DNA of 64,000 nt from Nemertoderma westbladi. Its lineage: Eukaryota; Xenacoelomorpha; Nemertodermatida; Nemertodermatidae. The stretch covers positions 46,168 through 110,167 of the forward strand of contig JAUCBJ010003757.1 of NCBI GenBank assembly GCA_032718475.1. The letters are read 5' to 3'. The translations under genes were made by a program, and so were the position numbers. Of this stretch, positions 45,327 through 56,980 are shown piece after piece (the stretch's first letter is position 1; each line of letters opens with the position of its first letter). The notes under the pieces are model-generated. The model made no database searches. It saw nothing but the letters and a program-made list of their open reading frames with translations, and was not told where the DNA came from.

Positions 45327-46928
45327 ATGTCGGACTGGGAGACAAACATTCCCTTATTAAAGATTGATCGACGCAACTTTGATGCAACACTAAACTCCGT
45401 AAAGTCAGCGATAAGCGGAGCGACGTTCGTAGCGATGGATCTGGAACTGAGCGGGTTGGGGGATCGACGGAAGTTCATCGTCCCGACCGTAGACGAGCGA
45501 TACGAGGGTATTGCGGCCGCGGCCAAGACCCGCGCCGTAGTCAGCGTCGGGGTCTCCTGCTACACCATGGTAACCAGTGCCGTCACCACAATGACGTTCC
45601 GAGTTGATTCCTTTGAGTTCGCGGTTCTCTGCACGGACCACTTTGTGGTAGACCCGGTTTCCTGCACATTCTTGGTCCGTCACGGATTCGACTTCAACCA
45701 TATGTTTACCCACGGACTTCCCTATCGGAGGGGCAACGACAAATCCAAGGAGCCGAGTTCGAGCCCTCCCGACTTCCGATATCTGTTTTCTTTCCTCCTG
45801 GCCGCGAAGAAGCCCGTAGTTCTCCACAACGGGTTCCTTGATTTGGTATTTATTTACGATAACTTTTACTGCGAACTGCCCCGGAAGTTGGAGCGATTCG
45901 TCGCCGACCTCTGCGAGATGTTCCCCGCGGGTTTATTCGACACGAAGTATCTCTCGGACTTCCGGGGTCGTTTCGGGGCCAGTTTCCTGGGCTACGCGTT
46001 CCGCGCCGCCCAGCGTCTGAACGCACGGAGCCGGACGAGCGTAGCGATGCGGTTCCCGAGGCCGGACGAGGCCTCCCGAGTGGCGTACCAACGATTCCCG
46101 TTGCCTAGCCACCGGGAAGCCGTCGCCACCACGACCGCGGAATTCTGCCCCAAGTACTCGGCCTACGGTTACTGCAACAACCGCGAGTGCAAACTGTCGC
46201 ACAATCTCGACGATATTCTAGATAAACATTTGCACAGGAAGTATCGTAGGAGTAAACGGCGTAACAGATCGAAAGATATGCAACCGGAAGTTAACCTGGA
46301 ACAGGAAGTTAAAACGGAACCGGAAGTTAATCTGGAACCGGAAGTTAAATCGGAACATATTCCGAACTCGGAGTGCCATCGGGACTCAGAATATATTCCG
46401 AACACTGTAATCGAAGTGAATGGCGACGATCCCAAGACTGCCGACTACCCACTGGGTGCCACCGACACAGACGGGAGGCACACGGCGGGGTACGACGGGG
46501 TGCACACGGCGGGGTACGACGGGGGGCACACAGCGGGGTACGACGGTGGGCACACGGCGGGGTACAACGGGGGGCACACGGCGGGGTACGACGGGGGGCA
46601 CACGGCGGGGTACGACGGGGGGCACACGGCGGGGTACGACGGTGGGCACACGGCGGGGTACGACGGGGGGCACACGGCGGGGTACGACGGGGGGCACACG
46701 GCGGGGTACGACGCACTCATGACTGGGTTCGTCTTCGCATACTTCCTCCGACAATCGACAGACGACTCCGTCGTACACAACGGAGATTTCGGTCGGTTTA
46801 ACATGTCTGAAGCGGCGAATAAACTCAGTTTGGCCTGTAAAGACGTCCCTTTATTGGTGCAGAAGAGTTACTACGCGAAAACATCCCAGAATCACAAACT
46901 TAAAATAATTAAAATATTTCCAGTATAG
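45327..46928 (+). CDS. TOE1: TOE1 (CAF1-type DEDD deadenylase / snRNA 3' exonuclease), intronless
   Basis: 533 codons (human about 510). The N-terminal DEDD nuclease core has Exo I DLELSGLG (D38, E40), Exo II HNGFLD (D172) and a conserved FDTKYLSD (D205). A CCCH zinc finger follows at C274-x8-C283-x4-C288-x3-H292, then a basic nuclear-localisation-like stretch (KYRRSKRRNRSK, 305-316) and acidic EPEV repeats. The fold is completed by Exo III HTAGYDALMTG (H457, D462) and a C-terminus ending LKIIKIFPV. TOE1 trims oligo(A) and 3' extensions of snRNAs and other small RNAs in nucleus and Cajal bodies. Odd: no introns, GC-rich codons against an AT-rich background, and HTAGYD present ten times in tandem (385-462). 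Confidence 0.93.
   Translation: MSDWETNIPLLKIDRRNFDATLNSVKSAISGATFVAMDLELSGLGDRRKFIVPTVDERYEGIAAAAKTRAVVSVGVSCYTMVTSAVTTMTFRVDSFEFAVLCTDHFVVDPVSCTFLVRHGFDFNHMFTHGLPYRRGNDKSKEPSSSPPDFRYLFSFLLAAKKPVVLHNGFLDLVFIYDNFYCELPRKLERFVADLCEMFPAGLFDTKYLSDFRGRFGASFLGYAFRAAQRLNARSRTSVAMRFPRPDEASRVAYQRFPLPSHREAVATTTAEFCPKYSAYGYCNNRECKLSHNLDDILDKHLHRKYRRSKRRNRSKDMQPEVNLEQEVKTEPEVNLEPEVKSEHIPNSECHRDSEYIPNTVIEVNGDDPKTADYPLGATDTDGRHTAGYDGVHTAGYDGGHTAGYDGGHTAGYNGGHTAGYDGGHTAGYDGGHTAGYDGGHTAGYDGGHTAGYDGGHTAGYDALMTGFVFAYFLRQSTDDSVVHNGDFGRFNMSEAANKLSLACKDVPLLVQKSYYAKTSQNHKLKIIKIFPV
46477..46718 (+). repeat. in-frame 24-bp coding minisatellite (10 x HTAGYDGG)
   Basis: Ten in-frame units of eight residues, HTAGYDGG (one HTAGYDGV, one HTAGYNGG). 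The last one is continuous with ALMTGFVFAYF, the conserved sequence following the TOE1 Exo III motif. The period of 24 bp preserves the reading frame. It explains several GC-rich open frames on both strands that are not genes. Confidence 0.96.
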
Positions 46929-47735
46929 CGATTTTATCTAATACAGTCCGTGCTTATCGTCCGTATTTTTGGCAATGCAGTAAATTTATTTTGATTAAAT
47001 TTTCGTCATAACTTCATAACTACTAATTTGGTTGGGTATGGGATGGAGGCTCATAAATTTATTAAAATGTGTTTCTAGAATTGTAATATTGTGGTTGACA
47101 AGGTAACCGAATACAAAGTTCAAACTTTGCACGGAAGTAATTCAAGTCCACGAATATCTCTGGTATTAAGATTTGGCAGATGAGTTAAGGAGATAAAAGT
47201 CTATCAAAAATATATTTGTATATCGCATTTGTTTACAATTCCTTTGCCATGGTAACATGTATAATGATAAAATTTATGTATCACCAATTTAATATTTGAA
47301 ATTTGTTATCATTTACACTTGAAATATCGTGACCAGTGGCCCTATGATTTGTCATGCTATCTCCTTTCTGATTGGGCAGTTTTGATTACGGGCATATCTG
47401 TTGTGATTCACAAATTACGGTCTATAAATAAAAGCTTTAGAAAATGTATTTACACAATGACCCGTAATATAGTGTCATTTTTTCTGATGACACGAATCTG
47501 ATGTTATCTGCGCTGCGAGTGCTGTTTAATTTGCAAATAATAATGAGAAAAGACGAATTTATGACTATAAAATAATTGTCTTTATTAAGTTAAATGTAAC
47601 ATAGTTTTTATAATATTTATACGGCAAACAGTGCCTACAATAAATTTACCAGAAATGGTAGCAGAAAATTGTATATAGTGACTAATCGGTCAAGGAATGC
47701 ATGAGACAATACGTAGCACGAAAGTGGGATTGGAC
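46929..47735. other. region downstream of TOE1
   Basis: AT-rich; no poly(A) tail of the sort a recent retrocopy would leave, and no other coding sequence recognised. Confidence 0.5.
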
Positions 47736-50482
47736 TGACTACTAGGATCGGCATGCTGCATTGCAGCTGCATTTTTAAGAATGCTGTGCCGGCTTGTCGA
47801 CAAAATTGCGCCGCCACAACTCCCTATCACTCATGACATTTGCTAGATCATCCGCATCTTCAAGGCAGGTGTCCTTTACGATGCGTCTCAATAAAGTCAT
47901 GGGCTGTCCACCATGCTTATTCGCTCCATGAGGCTGCCAAAGCACAAGATTATGCACCAGGGTTTTTTTTTCAAAATGTCCGCTGTGAAAAGTTTCTAAA
48001 TGGCGAGGAAAAATTTAGAAAATCTCTAATTTGTTTAGAAAACCAAAATACTTTGCCCAATGACGAATTTGAAAGATTAATTTTGAAAAGTAGGCCATGC
48101 ATTTCTTCCTGTATTGCTTTGTTTTCTACTTTATTCAACCATACGGTATTGTACTGGTACGGTAAGTCGTGTGTCGTATACTGTATGTCATAAGTCAAAG
48201 TAAATTATGGAACACATTGGTTTAAAATAGAGCGCTTCCACTGGTATGTCATAAGTCGTTTGTTACGACACATGAGTCGAAAGTGAATATGTGAAAGTGA
48301 TTATGTCCCATGTTCCATCTTTTGACATACGACTCATGAGTTATATCCGGCAAGAGGCCTGTGATTGGTTACTTTGGGTAGCAGCAAGCCAGAAAATATT
48401 GTACAGCAATTTATTGTGTTCCATTAAATGTTAGGCGCAAGTTATATTTTTTAAGAAAAGACTTATTTATGACTTACCAGTAGAGCCCGGGAGATATATG
48501 CCTACTTTTCACATCAACGGACTCAGACAAAATCTGAAAGCGATTTATAACATTCGACTCCTGAGTTACCAATGAGGCGAGGGCCTACGTAATCTTAAAT
48601 ATCATTGAAATATTTAACTAATAAAGACCTACTACCCTATGTAATGCAGCTTTGGTAAATTAATGCCATTTTTATTGGGAAGGAATATTCCACATGATTG
48701 GGGTGTTGGGACAGTAAAATATGTATAAAATTTGTAAGACTATAAATTATGGGAATGTCAGTGAAACACTCTCAGACTGTAACACAGTCGATGTCGATCT
48801 ACTTAGAAATAAACAAAACCACGAGAAATGAGTGAGTCTATTTGATATTATAGAAGTTGGTACAAATGGAGCTGATGGAGATAAATCAGATTTAGAGGAT
48901 CAAGTATTCGATTCTGGTGAACGAACAAACATTAATAATAAATTAAAATGGTTAATCTTAAATTTTGATTTACAGGTGTTTTTTTTATTTCAAACGCTCT
49001 AGTAAAGCTTATATTTTTCAATTTGTTGTTGAAATATTTAATTTTAGCAATATTTCTAAACAAGTTTAAAAAATTTAGAAATCACTATTTTTATTTATAA
49101 ATTTCACTAACATATTTAGAAAAAAAACCCTGTTATGCACTGGCTGGTCCTCTCGGCGAAAGCAATGTCTGCAAAGCGGAGGCGACTTTGCTCTCGTGTC
49201 AAGCTTGGGGGAACCAATGAGACACCTCCAATGTTATATAGTGTCTGGTTGGAGATGTGTACATTGTACTTGACACAATGAATCCGACGTTCTTTCTTGA
49301 CGTACATTCTTGTGAATGTACCATCCAGAGATTTGGTGTCCTCAGCAGTTAGAGCCCAGCATGGACTCACATAGAGGAGTACTGGAACTACTGCTGCTCT
49401 AAATAATCGGGCCTTAAGTTTCCGATAAATTCAATGTGATTTCCAAATTCTGGAAAGCCTATTCAAGGATGCCCATGCCTAAGTCGTCAGCAAAGTCTAG
49501 ATCAGTTAGGTACTTGGCAGGATTTCCTCGACTTCTCGAGCCAGTAGGTGGAGTTATCATCACCCCATCATCATTATGATGATCTAAAGACATAGTCAAG
49601 CGCCGTAAAACATAGTCAACTACAATTATGAACAAAATTGGCGTGTCTACTTGGAGGACTCCCCATAATATTTCAAATGGTTCTGTGTCACCGTCAACAG
49701 TAGACACAAATGTTGTCGAACCAGCGTATACTGATCTGATTACTGCAATAATTTCATCAGGAATCCCATATAATGAAAGTATGCTGAACATACGTGAGCG
49801 AGAGACTGAATCAAAGGCCTTGAAGAAGTCAACAAAGATAACAGCCAGAACAGCCTGTCTTTCGTTTTTGATAACTCTTCAATTATCCTTCTAAGTGCCA
49901 AAATGGGCTCCATGGTCCCACGACCTTTACGGAACCCATTCTGATTTCCACGGAGCAGCCTCTCAATGGGATCCCTGATGCGATTTAATAGAATTCTATG
50001 GTTTAGCTTTGCAGCAATCGAGATCAATGAGATTCCCCGAAAAGAACCATAGAGTGTTAGGTTGCCCTTGTTGGGAACTGGCACCAACTTATTTGTTTTC
50101 ATTTCTTGTGGGACTCTTGTTGTTCTGTATATGTCTACTATGATGGAATAGATGAGCTTTAAACACTCAGGTATTTTAAAGACCTCAGGGGGAACACCAT
50201 CTACTCCACTGGCACGATTGGTCTTAATGCTCTTTGCAGCAGCCTTCACTTCTTCAAAGGAGATATCGTCAATGGGAATATCTGGGAACACAGACTCAGA
50301 CACTTTTACTTCTATAAAGTTATCAGGCAATAAATACCCTGTCATTATTGAGGAGCTTTTCAAAGTGGGGCTTCCAACCATTGAGGCGATCGGCTGGTGA
50401 TTCAGCCTTAACCTTGGTGGTTGGTTGGCTTTTCCGATCAGTAAGCAAGTTTATAGATTTCCATGCCTGGGATGATTGCCTT
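47736..50482 (-). pseudogene. non-LTR retrotransposon copy C, truncated and interrupted
   Basis: Minus-strand copy of the same family: 50482-49141 carries RT (NGFRKGRGT, FDSV region, TDLDFADDLG) and part of the C-terminal region. 47949-47736 carries the 3' end with tail (plus strand CTACTAGGATCGGCATGC). The two parts were separated by the hAT insertion at 47958-49132. It is 5'-truncated near 50482 and has an internal deletion near 49465, where sequence after FADDLG jumps to the region near WAALNR; there are also frameshifts. Inactive. Confidence 0.9.
47958..49132. mobile_element. non-autonomous hAT-like transposon nested in copy C
   Basis: 1175 bp bounded by CAGGGTTTTTTTT at one end and its complement AAAAAAAACCCTG at the other. 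The 8-bp target TTATGCAC is duplicated on both sides (47950-47957 and 49133-49140); removing the element restores the retrotransposon sequence. An 8-bp duplication plus a CAGGG terminus is the hAT signature. No transposase frame is seen. Confidence 0.9.
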
Positions 50483-51300
50483 TTTTGCTGACTGAAAAAA
50501 GGGGCCTAAATGAGTTTAAGTGGAAAATAAGTGAAATGTGTGTTGTGGGTCGGTCTAAGCTTCCTACAGTAATTAAAGCCAGAGTACCCCCCCCCCCCTG
50601 GTCAAAATTTCAAATGTCTGTTTTTATTTACTCTATAGCAAAATTTAATGAGAATTTCAAATCTGAAAACCGCTTAGCGAAACCTCTTTTAGTTCTCGAG
50701 TTATCGCTGTTTTCCTGTTTGACGGTCTGTCAGTCAAATTGTAAGACAGACAGATAACCGACATACAGGCAGACAGACTAGATTCCACCAAAATTTAAAA
50801 CTGACATCTGAAATGAAATCAGCGACCCCGAAAACCCCCATAATGAAAGTTCTAGCCCGGCGATGTGCTTCGTTCGTTCCAGAAGTGATTAACCAATCAG
50901 ACCACAGAGCGGGAAGGTTTAAACTTTGAATGCAATTATATTAATAAATATTAATTAATTTTCTTAAAAAGGCAAAACTAAAAATTTTAACCGACAACTT
51001 TTGTGGAGCTCACCTCCGTAATACGAAAAAAATTGGTTTCAGACAATTTGACCTAAAATTGAATGACTAGTACAGTAGCATGTCAACTTAGAGGGCGAGT
51101 GAAAATTTGAAAAATTTTCGAAAAAACAAATGTTTAGCCATATTTTAACAGCCCATACTGTATAAAATCATAATATAAAAAAATAAAAATATAGTAATAA
51201 ACCAAAACGAAACGGCTGCTGTAATCTGAATGAAATTCAAAGTTTTTTATCGCTCGTTTTATCGCATTTATTTTCCTCATAACTCTTAGATTCCACTGCT
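50483..51300. other. non-coding, short poly-C tract
   Basis: C run at about 50587-50597 and a short CAGACAGACAGA-like stretch near 50745-50775. I looked for the next exon of the dehydrogenase gene on the minus strand and found none. Confidence 0.5.
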
Positions 51301-54300
51301 CCATTGTATGTTTGGGTACTTTTACACGCCTCTGTTCTCCACCCAACCCAAACTTACCTTGTTACTATCCATCTGTGTGCCCCCCATTGTATGTTTGGGT
51401 ACTTTTACACGCCTCTGTTCTCCACCCAACCCAAACCTACCTTGTTACTATCCATCTGTGTGCACCCCATTGTATGTTTGGGTACTTTTACACGCCTCTG
51501 TTCTCCACCCAACCCAAACCTACCTTGTTACTATCCATCTGTGTGCCCTCCATTGTATGTTTGGGTACTTTTACACGCCTCTGTTCTCCACCCAACCCAA
51601 ACCTACCTTGTTACTATCCATCTGTGTGCCCTCCATTGTATGTTTGGGTACTTTTACACGCCTCTGTTCTCCACCCAACCCAAACCTACCTTGTTACTAT
51701 ATCCATCTGTGTGCACCCCATTGTATGTTTGGGTACTTTTACACACCTCTGTTCTCCACCCAACCCAAACCTACCTTGTTACTATCCATCTGTGTGCACC
51801 CCATTGTATGTTTGGGTACTTTTACACGCCTCTGTTCTCCACCCAACCCAAACCTACCTTGTTACTATCCATCTGTGTGCACCCCATTGTATGTTTGGGT
51901 ACTTTTACACGCCTCTGTTCTCCACCCAACCCAAACCTACCTTGTTACTATCCATCTGTGTGCACCCCATTGTATGTTTGGGTACTTTTACACGCCTCTG
52001 TTCTCCACCCAACCCAAACCTACCTTGTTACTATCCATCTGTGTGCCCTCCATTGTATGTTTGGGTACTTTTACACGCCTCTGTTCTCCACCCAACCCAA
52101 ACCTACCTTGTTACTATCCATCTGTGTGCCCTCCATTGTATGTTTGGGTACTTTTACACGCCTCTGTTCTCCACCCAACCCAAACCTACCTTGTTACTAT
52201 ATCCATCTGTGTGCACCCCATTGTATGTTTGGGTACTTTTACACACCTCTGTTCTCCACCCAACCCAAACCTACCTTGTTACTATCCATCTGTGTGCACC
52301 CCATTGTATGTTTGGGTACTTTTACACGCCTCTGTTCTCCACCCAACCCAAACCTACCTTGTTACTATCCATCTGTGTGCACCCCATTGTATGTTTGGGT
52401 ACTTTTACACGCCTCTGTTCTCCACCCAACCCAAACCTACCTTGTTACTATCCATCTGTGTGCACCCCATTGTATGTTTGGGTACTTTTACACGCCTCTG
52501 TTCTCCACCCAACCCAAACCTACCTTGTTACTATCCATCTGTGTGCCCCCCATTGAATGTTTGGGTACTTTTACACGCCTCTGTTCTCCACCCAACCCAA
52601 ACCTACCTTGTTACTATATCCATCTGTGTGCACCCCATTGTATGTTTGGGTACTTTTACACACCTCTGTTCTCCACCCAACCCAAACCTACCTTGTTACT
52701 ATCCATCTGTGTGCCCCCCATTGTATGTTTGGGTACTTTTACACGCCTCTGTTCTCCACCCAACCCAAACCTACCTTGTTACTATATCCATCTGTGTGCA
52801 CCCCATTGTATGTTTGGGTACTTTTACACACCTCTGTTCTCCACCCAACCCAAACTTACCTTGTTACTATCCATCTGTGTGCACCCCATTGTATGTTTGG
52901 GTACTTTTACACGCCTCTGTTCTCCACCCAACCCAAACCTACCTTGTTACTATCCATCTGTGTGCACCCCATTGTATGTTTGGGTACTTTTACACGCTTC
53001 TGTTCGCCACCCAACCCAAACCTACCTTGTTACTATCCATCTGTGTGCACCCCATTGTATGTTTGGGTACTTTTACACGCTTCTGTTCTCCACCCAACCC
53101 AAACCTACCTTGTTACTATCCATCTGTGTGCACCCCATTGTATGTTTGGGTACTTTTACACGCCTCTGTTCTCCACCCAACCCAAACCTACCTTGTTACT
53201 ATCCATCTGTGTGCCCCCCATTGTATGTTTGGGTACTTTTACACGCCTCTGTTCTCCACCCAACCCATACCTATACCTTGTTACTATCCATCTGTGTGCC
53301 CCCCATTGTATGTTTGGGTACTTTTACACGCCTCTGTCCTCCACCCAACCCAAACCTACCTTGTTACTATATCCATCTGTGTGCCCCCCATTGTATGTTT
53401 GGGTACTTTTACACGCCTCTGTTCTCCACCCAACCCAAACCTACCTTGTTACTATCCATCTGTGTGCCCCCCATTGTATGTTTGGGTACTTTTACACGCC
53501 TCTGTCCTCCACCCAACCCAAACCTACCTTGTTACTATATCCATCTGTGTGCCCCCCATTGTATGTTTGGGTACTTTTACACGCCTCTGTCCTCCACCCA
53601 ACCCAAACCTACCTTGTTACTATCCATCTGTGTGCACCCCATTGTATGTTTGGGTACTTTTACACGCCTCTGTTCTCCACCCAACCCAAACCTACCTTGT
53701 TACTATCCATCTGTGTGCCCCCCATTGTATGTTTGGGTACTTTTACACGCATCTGTTCTCCACCCAACCCAAACCTACCTTGTTACTATCCATCTGTGCG
53801 CACCCCATTGTATGTTTGGGTACTTTTACACGCCTCTGTTCTCCACCCAACCCAAACTTACCTTGTTACTATCCATCTGTGTGCCCCCCATTGTATGTTT
53901 GGGTACTTTTACACGCCTCTGTTCTCCACCCAACCCAAACCTACCTTGTTACTATCCATCTGTGTGCCCCCCATTGTATGTTTGGGTACTTTTACACGCC
54001 TCTGTTCTCCACCCAACCCAAACCTACCTTGTTACTATCCATCTGTGTGCCCCCCATTGTATGTTTGGGTACTTTTACAGGCTTCTGTTTTCCACCCAAC
54101 CCAAACTTACCTTGTTACTATCCATCTGTGTGCCCCCCATTGAATGTTTGGGTACTTTTACACGCCTCTGTTCTCCACCCAACCCAAACCTACCTTGTTA
54201 CTATCCATCTGTGTGCCCCCCATTGAATGTTTGGGTACTTTTACACGCCTCTGTTCTCCACCCAACCCAAACTTACCTTGTTACTATCCATCTGTGTGCC

Positions 54301-54790
54301 CCCCATTGTATGTTTGGGTACTTTTACAGGCTTCTGTTTTCCACCCAACCCAAACTTACCTTGTTACTATCCATCTGTGTGCCCCCCATTGTATGTTTGG
54401 GTACTTTTACAGGCTTCTGTTTTCCACCCAACCCAAACTTACCTTGTTACTATCCATCTGTGTGCACCCCATTGTATGTTTGGGTACTTTTACAGGCTTC
54501 TGTTTTCCACCCAACCCAAACTTACCTTGTTACTATCCATCTGTGTGCCCCCCATTGAATGTTTGGGTACTTTTACACGCCTCTGTTCTCCACCCAACCC
54601 AAACTTACCTTGTTACTATCCATCTGTGTGCACCCCATTGTATGTTTGGGTACTTTTACAGGCTTCTGTTTTCCACCCAACCCAAACTTACCTTGTTACT
54701 ATCCATCTGTGTGCCCTCCATTGAATGTTTGGGTACTTTTACACGCCTCTGTTCTCCACCCAACCCAACCTTACCTTGTTGCTATCCGTC
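51301..54790. repeat. 83-bp minisatellite carrying tandem 5' splice sites (about 42 copies)
   Basis: Unit on the plus strand: TGTTTGGGTACTTTTACA, then CCACCCAACCCAAACCTACC, then TTGTTACTATCCATCTGTGT. On the minus strand this reads GGATAGTAACAAG|GTAGGTTTGGG, the end of the adjoining exon plus a donor site. Variants: GTAGGT/GTAAGT (CCTACC/CTTACC), ACACGCCTC/ACAGGCTTC, and units of 85 bp with TATATCC. Long plus-strand frames (up to 1084 codons) exist only because the unit lacks stops; they are not genes. Confidence 0.96.
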
Positions 54791-54877
54791 TCGTGTATTA
54801 AATACTCGGCTTCAGCCTTCGACCGATTATAGCCCTCCGGTAATATCCAGGCCTGAAGTTCGACAATGTCCAAATAT
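54775..54877 (-). CDS. internal exon of an extended short-chain dehydrogenase/reductase-like gene
   Basis: Acceptor TTTTTTGATGCAG at 54878, donor AACAAG|GTAAGG at 54774. The 103-bp exon is open in one frame only: 34 residues, starting YLDIVELQAWILPEG and followed by YNRSKAEAEYLI. YNRSK fits the catalytic YxxxK of extended SDRs (3-beta-HSD and NAD-epimerase-like), where YxxSKAxAE is common. It enters one base into a codon and leaves in phase 0. No other exon of the gene was identified, so substrate and subfamily are unknown and a pseudogene is possible. The donor end is the seed of the 83-bp array. Confidence 0.6.
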
Positions 54878-56980
54878 CTGCATCAAAAAATCATTACAAT
54901 TCAGTCTAAAAATGCATTTGTACTCAGTAACTACAAGTTCGAGATTTATTTTTAAAATATGCGAATGTCGGCGAGTTGTTACATAATGGAAAGACTTCTA
55001 GAACATAATAATTCACATAATTGAATAATTTGGTTTTGGTCATTAATAATATTTAAAATTTTATTTGAATTAAATAAATTAGAGTTGAGCTGTTAATGCA
55101 ACTGTAATTAATGATGTTATATAGTGGTTTTGTTCAGAAATGGAAAAAATGAAAAAGCACGTTAAAATAACGTGCCACTGTAACCTGCTCCTTTCCCTAA
55201 AGGGAGAATTTAACATTGAGGCTGGATATTAATTCGCCAAGATGGGATTTGCGTCCAGTTCCCCCCCCCCCCCCCCCCACCCCCTGTCTCGACTTACGAT
55301 GGTAGATTTCGGCCAAATTAATTATATTAAGAAATCAAGTTTTCAGATGATTTGGACAATTAATTAGGCCTACAGCAGCAGCCCTCCCTCTCAGCCAAAA
55401 AAATCGATGAAAAAAAGGAAAAAAGGAATTTATATTTTCAAAAAAATAGGAAAAAAAGGATAGGATGCAGTTCAAAAAAAGGACAAAAAAAGGATCGGAT
55501 ACGGTTCAAAAAAAGGGAAAAACTGAATTGATATTATCTTAAAAAAAAGGGAAAAACTGAATTGATATTATCTTAAAAAAAAGGGAAAAACTGAATTGAT
55601 ATTATCTTAAAAAAAAAGGGAAAAACTGAATTGATATTATCTTAAAAAAAAAGGGAAAAACTGAATTGATATTATCTTAAAAAAAAAGGGAAAAACTGAA
55701 TTGATATTATCTTTAAAAAAAAGGGAAAAACTGAATTGATATTATCTTTAAAAAAAAAGCAAGTAAACATTATGTTTAATTAATCTTACTGTATATAGGC
55801 CTATTAGAAACGTCACTCGTTCGGCTTTATTTATTGTACGACCGGTTGTATTACTTCACTCTCAAGACAGATTTGTGAGTTGGCTTTCAGGCAGGCTCAA
55901 AGTTTATTTCGATGCGTAGGTTTAAAGGCATGTATGTTACTTATTTTCACCTTTTTTGCCTAGTTATCAGAGATGGTTGAGTTCGGCTGAGTGATGGTCA
56001 TTGATAGAGGTTTATCAAACGCTTGTAAATATAACTTTAGTTTGAAAGTAATATAAAAAGTTTGGTACGGATTTCCGGTCGTGGCTACATTTATATAAAT
56101 AACATAAATGCTTTTAGACGAAATCAAAATTCAACCATCTCCAGGGGAAAACGGATGCAAATAATAGCTGATTATGAGCAAAAATGAAACTATAACCCTT
56201 GTTATAGGCTTTACTTTATTTTTGGTTAGAATAGACTGCCACTGCAACCTGTTCCTTTCCCTAAATTGAAAATCAACAATGTTAATTCACCAAAGCGGGT
56301 TTTGTGTCAATTATAATATATCTCACCCCCCCCCCCCCCCCCCCATCAGAAAATAAATTTATTAAAGTTCCCTCCACTGCTACATTTTTATGGTAGCTTA
56401 GCTTGTGATATTTGTCAAAATAAACATAGGCCTACAGTACTCAAAATAAAAATCGGCATTATTATGCCCGTCAATCTCTGTTATAACCTTGTCAATATCA
56501 TCAGAAAACGGAAGTACATCTTCGGAGCCAAAAAAAGGAGAACAAAATGGAGAACAAAAAAAGGAAAAAAGAAACGTTCTAAAAAAAGGAAAAAAAGGAA
56601 ACGTTCTAAAATAAAAGAAAAAAGGAAACTCTGGGAGGCCTGGACAGCACATTAGGAAAACACGTTTTTGCGCGATTCCGCCCATCCCTGATCACAGAAT
56701 TTACACAACTTACTAAATAATAATAAAAAAACTTAATATATATATAAAAAACTTAAATACTTACAAAAAACCACCTAAGAACGTGACAATTACTTGTGTG
56801 TTTTTTGTAATTGCTTACAAAGTACTTTACTAAGGAATTAAATGTATTTCCTTGATTACCCTTAATGACTGCAACATAAACACGTTTCCTCAGATTTTCG
56901 AAGATGTTTGTGCTATACCCATCAGTCTCATTGTTACTGTCTCCCCTTACTACATCACTACTTTTGATGCATAATCGATA
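54878..56980. other. non-coding region rich in dispersed and simple repeats
   Basis: Relic of the foldback element's end at 55094-55160. Dispersed-repeat copies occur at 55145-55280 and 56150-56344, each with a poly-C tract (55261-55278; 56326-56344). A roughly 34-40-bp tandem repeat containing GGGAAAAACTGAATTGATAT occurs about seven times at 55505-55755. Purine-rich AAAAAGGA sequence is at 55400-55500 and 56525-56640. No exon recognised. Confidence 0.65.

Noticed and set aside
46345-46804. GC-rich Arg/Pro/Cys repeat ORFs on both strands
   Set aside because: Other-frame readings of the TOE1 HTAGYDGG minisatellite.
51304-54558. Plus-strand open frames of up to 1084 codons (Cys/Pro-rich repeat protein)
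   Set aside because: The 83-bp unit has no stop in the plus frames and 83 is not a multiple of three, so all three frames stay open and read the same peptides in rotation. The biological signal is on the other strand (splice donors).
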